DNA of 64,000 nucleotides from positions 1-64,000 of the forward strand of contig JBAJFE010000014.1 of NCBI GenBank assembly GCA_037903355.1, given 5' to 3'. The position numbers and the translations under genes are program-made. Numbering within the stretch: position 1 is the stretch's first letter; each line of letters opens with the position of its first letter. Below, piece by piece: positions 55,600 to 64,000 of this stretch. The DNA is from Trichuris trichiura (Eukaryota; Nematoda; Enoplea; Trichinellida; Trichuridae). The notes below the pieces were generated by a model, which saw only the letters and a list, made by a program, of their open reading frames with translations, ran no database searches and had not been told where the DNA came from.

Positions 55600-57917
55600 T
55601 AATCATCAGATTCGCACTTAAGCGGAATAAATAACAATCGTTGCTATTGCCACCGTAACGTAAGAATGCCTCCGGCTACCTGGTGCAGTGCTGAAGAAAA
55701 GTTTGGTAAGGAAAGACTTTTCGTTTGCTTTTTCCATGCAAAAAACTTAGCGAACGTTTCATTTTGTTGAGTAGATAAACCTTTCTTACTTTTACTTTTT
55801 ATAGAAAAGAATTTAATTCTGCTTCAAAAATAATCTGCTCGAAAACTACTTACAACAATTCATAAGCTATTAGTTATTTAACTATAGCGAGTAGGCAAAG
55901 GATAGAACGGTAAAACAACGTAATCAGCTTACCCGAACTTTGAGAGTACCGTAAGATGGCGCACAGGTTTTAAGGTTACCGCCTTCGCGTGCAGACTAAA
56001 CAAGCGGAATATTCTTTTAATGTCACCGTGAATCGGAGTTGTTTGGTAAAGATGATCTTAGGTAAAGAATTATTAAATAAAAAATTGATTATTCTGTCCA
56101 AAATGATTATTTGGGAATAAACTCTGGTTAGGAAAGGCCTAAGGCGTTCAAAAAGAGTACATGGTATATGATTTTCTAAATTTATTTCCAACCAAGTTTT
56201 TTATACTGGGGACTGGATGCATTCTAACAGCGTCACGGATTTTATTCATATTCTTTGCAGCTTCGTCTGCTCTGGATAATTTTACTTGCAAAATATCAAA
56301 ACGAGAGTCCAGTCAAGGAATGGACGAGCAGACTGTTAGAATACCATAGAGGATGCCTGTTCTTCTTTCTGATTTCTCTAGCACTTTGCCCCCCAAATAA
56401 TACAGTAATTCCGGCGATAATCAGGTCTGTTCTATTCGTAAATATGCGTTACGATAAACAGGACTAATTATTCATTTTTGCGCTTGCCATTTCGCTTTGC
56501 TAACGCCAAATTAACCTGCCCGGTGAAGGGTTATTCGATATATTATCGGTTGAAATTGGTTATATTTTTTGTTTTTCATCCGTGACGCGTTTAACTTCAA
56601 TCAGCAAAGAAATAGCAAAATAGACACACGGAATTTTTGACTTTTCGTATTAGGCGGTACTTCGTTGCCTGCAGCTAGGATATAAAGGCACTATGCTTTT
56701 ACAGGGAAGATTGCCTTTTGTTATGGCCGTTATGACAGTGAAAAGGAGCGTGCGTTTACGAACAGCCTAGCAAAAGTTCAATGCTTAGATATCAAGAAAT
56801 CCATTGGATTGTGTACGCTCGTGCATAATGCTCCATCAACGCCTTGGTTGAGAGGAAACACGATAGAACGTTCCGCGCATGTCTAGAAAAAACTGGAAAG
56901 CGAGGTTTTGAAGGTGAAGACTAAAACAAAACACTGCAGGGGCACAAATCGACAAAATGATGCCCGCACGCCCAATAATGGATATTGTTTATCCTACCAT
57001 ATATTTGTGGATAGAGCAGACCTGTTTATTATTAAACCTACTGTATTATTTGCGATCAGCAAGTAGGAGTGATGCATTTTTGTTTTGTTTGATAAAATCG
57101 AATGCACGCCAGTTTATTTACCGTTGGATCTCTTTAAATCCGGCAGAAACTACGGTTCCACGCCAACGCTACCAGTTGCCGCATCCTGTGCCCGCAGTTG
57201 TCATCGGCGCGTGTGGAATGTACAGTACTCAGCTGTGCTCCTTTTACTGCAGTCAACATCGAGAATAGCGCACCTGCGCATAGATTTTGAAGATTGCGCT
57301 TTTACACGAAATTCATGCAGAATACAGTGTAATACGGCAGGATGCACGTGTAGCACCTTATCGCAGTAGGCTGGCGCATCGCATGCCGAAGAGTTATCAC
57401 CTTTGCTGTCTGAGCAATGGTGAACACACTGTTTTGCGGCAAACCATAACGTAGGCGTCAAATCGTGGCTTCTGGCGAACAGGCATTCAGGAAGACCCAA
57501 TGGCCTCATTAAGGCTGCTGATTTCTTATTTAAGAAATAACAAACATGTACAGTATTTTAAGGTAATAATGGGAAAAGTAAATGCAGGTTAACATTGCGT
57601 GGAATGTTCACTAAGAATTTATGAACAGTTAGCGCACTGTGGCTCTTCAGTTTTTTCAAAGCTTTCTTCACTCTGTGCTAGCACAGTGTTTCGGACGTCT
57701 GTATAGCAAAAAACAGAGGAATCTTTTCTGTTAACGGTCACTCAGCTGTATTGTAACTAAGCAAAATGGGCAAAAAAAAAGCAAGTCTCACATGACATCA
57801 CTTTAAGCTGGCTTCCTACTGGCTGAGATTTTTGAGAAGATCACTGGAAAGCTATATTAGCAAGCCCGTTAGGGTAACCACCGTTTACGGACGCACGAAG
57901 CACCAAGCCTGATATTA
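55600..57917. other. Anonymous intergenic sequence
   Basis: No convincing genes, RNA genes or repeats seen. A short plus-strand start at 55666 (MPPATWCSAEEKF) with a GTAAGG donor has no sensible second exon. Confidence 0.35.
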
Positions 57918-59237
57918 CAGTAAAGCCTCTCTAATCCGGCCGCGTCAGGCCGGAGGGTAGTCCGGATTACGCAAAACTCAGGTTTATGCAACAGGCTTAC
58001 AGTAGGTCACAGAAAAGCAGGTAATTCAGTTTTAGATGTAAGTTCCTAGCGTCCACAGCGCGCTAAAGGTCAGCTATTAATAGTCTAATGTTCCCGTTTC
58101 GACGTCTTCAAGCAGTGGGCTAAAAAGAAAGGCGCTGACAGTTGAAGAGAAACTTTAGATACTGAGACGTTATGAACGAAATGAGAAGGCATGTGGCAGT
58201 AAGACTTTCCGTAGTCATGCGGCTACCATAATAGCAAAGAGAGAAGCAAAGAGAGGCAAGATTCATACCGTTGCGTCCTTACTTGTTGAATAAGTAGCAA
58301 AGACACTGCGGAGCTCCTTTTTCTAAACCATACTTATTTGCGATCTGCTCCTTTATTGTTTACAGACAAGCAATTTTTTTGGCTATGTGCCCCAAAACCC
58401 AATTTTCTCGTACTTTATGTGTCTTGCATAATGCGTTCTCCTGTAACGCGAAGTTTTCCAGGAACTAACTTTTGCGTTACATGAGAATGGATTGTAGTTC
58501 TATATGACGGAAAAACTCCAGGTCTTTGATTCATATTTCTGTTTATTTTGGGGGAAGCCAAGACCTCAAGGTGCCTTGCTGCAGTCAACTTATTGGTCGA
58601 GATTGGCTCTGCAGAACCGTGGTTGGTCCGCACCCGTTCTAACGTATAACGAAAGAACTGTTCGCTGGTTGTTTGCTGCTTCTATAGCCGTTGCCGCCAA
58701 GTGACTGTCCGTTTCGCACATATAGCCTAATGGTTGTAAGGTCTTCTACGGCTTTTCCCGTTTTTTTCGTTGTGCTGTTATCTGTAATTAAACTAAACAA
58801 CTGCTCTACCAACGGATGGATGAGCCGTTATTAAGAAAAGTACAGATATCAACGCACTCAACTGTTTTATTGTTCAAAGCTTTCGGAACGCTCTAGTTCC
58901 GTCGTCAGTGAGGTGGTGGAGCTCGTCAGCTCCACCACCTCACTGACGACGGAACTAGAGCGTTCCGAAAGCTTTGAACAATAAAACAGTTGAGTGCGTT
59001 GATATCTGTACTTTTCTTAATAACGGCTCATCCATCCGGTGGTAGAGCAGTTGTTTAGTTTAATTACAGATAACAGCACAACGAAAAAACGGGAAAAGCC
59101 GTAGAAGACCTTACAACCATGAAAATTCAACCCGTTACAAAACATCCAGTTTTCAAGAATATAGCCTAATCATCTTTAATGTATACGGTCGTTCTGTTGT
59201 TGTCTTTAACGAGTCCGGATTAAAGATGTTTTTACTG
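57918..59237 (+). mobile_element. Tigger/pogo-type DNA transposon relic carrying a nested foldback
   Basis: Inverted ends CAGTAAAGCCTCTCTAATCCGG (20 matching-style bases at the left) and, at the right, TCCGGATTAAAG...TTTTTACTG. TA flanks both ends (57916-57917 and 59238-59239). Subterminal blocks match the inverted copy at 19207-20401. At 58121-58210 the plus strand still reads as the psq helix-turn-helix of a Tigger transposase (KRKALTVEEKL, a stop, ILRRYERNE). The foldback element at 58732-59158 sits inside. Confidence 0.85.
58732..59158. mobile_element. Foldback element with near-perfect 194 bp arms
   Basis: 58730-58923 and 58928-59120 are reverse complements with only a one-base difference in a T run and a few mismatches. 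The loop is four bases (CGTC). ATATAGCCTAAT occurs at 58720-58731 and 59159-59170, a 12 bp direct repeat consistent with a target duplication within the Tigger relic, whose uninterrupted relative at about 19290 has the corresponding site once. No coding capacity. Confidence 0.92.
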
Positions 59238-59239
59238 TA

Positions 59240-60099
59240 TTTCAACAAAAAGCGAGAGGCGCAAAGGCTACACCGAAAGTAGGATACATTCATCTCGATC
59301 GCAGCGCGTTAAGTAGGCAGCATTAGGATTCCGACAAAATACGACAAGCTCAACGCCAAAACCGAAAATATACTGTGGTTGCATGTCTTGTACTCTGTAA
59401 GGCGTAGTGTTGCAACTCAGTGGCATCGCGCAGCTGCCCGGATGGCATCGTTCTGTAACTTTAATTTAGGTGTGCGCTGGCAAGGAGGACTTAATCGGTA
59501 CTACCGCTGAACGCCGAAATGACAAAAAAGGAATGAAACGGGTCACAGCGGCTTACCCTTAAAGGGTTGGAAAGGCGCTGATTACCGCGAAGACACAGCC
59601 AAGCCATGTCCAATGGGATGGCAGTTAATATGACGTCATGAAGAACCTGCGTTTTCTGCTCCTTTGGCAGGTTACAGTATGACTGTTGGGTCGTTAACAG
59701 GAAAAATCCATGCAGAACAATATAAAAATAATATAAAATAAAAATACAGTGCTAGCTGAACGAAGATAAATGTGACTATTTTAATATGCATCCATATTCC
59801 TTTACGAATATGAAGATTTGCAATATGATGTGAAGGTAACGTTCGTACGGTCTTGTGCGCGCACTTCTGGGCGTAGGGAAGTCGAGTATGTTTAGTAATG
59901 AGTATTACATAGTTCGACAGTTTTTTATTGTGGCTTTCTACATTTCTACTGCTGATATCCTAAAGTTGTCTTCCGTTTTAAGCTCTTTGCCGTTGGACAT
60001 TGGCGGGAGCACCAATGCAGCATGACTTTAGCCCAGCGGTCTGCTGGTAGGGGAAGGTAAGCTCAAACCATACTTGCAAACTAGCTCTTAATGATTTAG
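59240..60099. other. Region upstream of the POLQ-like exons
   Basis: A GGGGAAG/GTAAGC donor at 60056/60057 probably ends the preceding exon of the gene, with the intron running to 60099, but the upstream exon's frame could not be confirmed (phase 1 required, TAG nearby). No other feature. Confidence 0.4.
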
Positions 60100-63350
<3,251 letters not shown>

Positions 63351-63354
63351 TGAA

Positions 63355-63560
63355 GCAGCGTTGAACTCATTCACGTAATCCTCTTGCGTCAATTGCGGCC
63401 CGTTGTCGCTATCCACGGTTTGTCAAAGGCACACGGCAGAGCCGATGTATTTTTGCCGTCTCAGTTTACGCTGATCACGTCAATAAGGCCAACAAACGAC
63501 GTTGCTTGTCATTCTCATTTTAATTTACCGAAAAGCGAATGAAGTATGTCCACACTTGGG
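63355..63560 (-). pseudogene. Degenerate Gypsy integrase fragment
   Basis: On the minus strand, VDSDNGPQLTQEDYVNEF (about 63365-63420) matches the second-Asp motif of Gypsy integrases. Upstream, ALIDVISVN is a decayed form of the preceding strand. Multiple stops and frame changes. Lies in the presumed intron or 3' flank of the POLQ-like gene. Confidence 0.6.
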
Positions 63561-64000
63561 CGTCATCTGGATCGCATTAAGCATTCTTAGCCGGTCGAAA
63601 TGCTGCTAATGTCCCGTAAGAGCCCTATAAGTATCTGATTTCAAAGTGATCTACTGTAGTCTGCAGCACTTGTTCACTTGAACATATGATTGGCAGACAA
63701 TTGACCAGCGTTCTATTGCATTGTTGGCAGTTAATTTACATAATAATACACGCAAAAGCTTGCCGAGTTGGGCAGCGAGTATGAGCATACTAAACTTTTG
63801 GCTGAAAAATGAAATTGTTCCATACACTGCAATGTCTTTCAATAATTGCGGGCTAAGTCTCGGCATAAAATCAATAGCCAAATTCGCATGATTATAAATT
63901 TTGCTTTGTTTATGATAACCTTCACAGCGCTACCAAGGAAAAAGAATGGGTACCGACAGCAAAGTATTCGTCTGCCTTCATTATTAACGTTTGCTTGTGG
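63561..64000. other. Anonymous sequence to window edge
   Basis: No motif or exon recognised. Confidence 0.35.

Overview
This 64 kb window is eukaryotic nuclear DNA from an invertebrate. About 14.6 kb of satellite is followed by a transposon-dense region and a few compact, intron-rich host genes. Most introns I could resolve are only 42-60 nt, with TTTCAG/TTTTAG acceptors and AATAAA signals close to or overlapping stop codons. With the Ty3/Gypsy, Merlin, Tigger/pogo and hAT relics, this fits a small-intron invertebrate such as a clade I (Trichinellida-like) nematode. The species assignment is inference and is not secure. No bacterial features (operons with ribosome binding sites, CRISPR, phage) are present.

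Layout. 1-14598: tandem satellite, about 440 bp monomer, about 33 copies, two interspersed subfamilies and a diverged right edge. 14599-19033: nearly intact Gypsy element on the minus strand (168 bp LTRs, one frameshift, one nonsense codon) whose left LTR ends the satellite abruptly. 19207-20401: Tigger-type relic. 20.4-28.1 kb: mostly anonymous sequence with a candidate 108-aa spliced gene (22861-23295, minus), a Merlin (IS1595-like) transposase relic, a tRNA-Lys-like gene, a Tigger fragment and dispersed repeats. 28.98-30.34 kb: a 69 bp tandem array that flips orientation in the middle. 30.5-35.4 kb: hAT (ZBED-like) relic, tRNA-Pro-like half and a second, decayed Gypsy element. 36360-38287: a seven-exon gene for an unrecognised 205-aa protein. 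38.8-41.6 kb: Tigger element with four ORF pieces. 43.0-43.5 kb: repeat copy plus retropepsin fragment. 46326-48241: internally deleted Gypsy derivative whose integrase is split by a solo LTR of the first element's family. 50123-53910 (minus): MYST-family lysine acetyltransferase with an unusual Lys/Ala/Gly-repeat C-terminus. 54090-54953 (minus): five-exon gene for an unrecognised 153-aa basic protein about 180 nt upstream. 57918-59237: Tigger-type relic carrying a nested, near-perfect palindromic foldback element. 60100-62771 (plus): helicase exons of a DNA polymerase theta-like gene, running off the 3' side. 63.3-63.7 kb: Gypsy integrase relic.

The host genes suggest chromatin and DNA-repair functions (MYST acetyltransferase, POLQ helicase) plus two or three small unknown proteins. 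They are hard to see in a plain ORF scan because their exons are short, and I reconstructed them from splice signals and frame continuity. The mobile elements give a clear relative chronology by nesting: solo LTR inside Gypsy-3, and foldback inside a Tigger relic.
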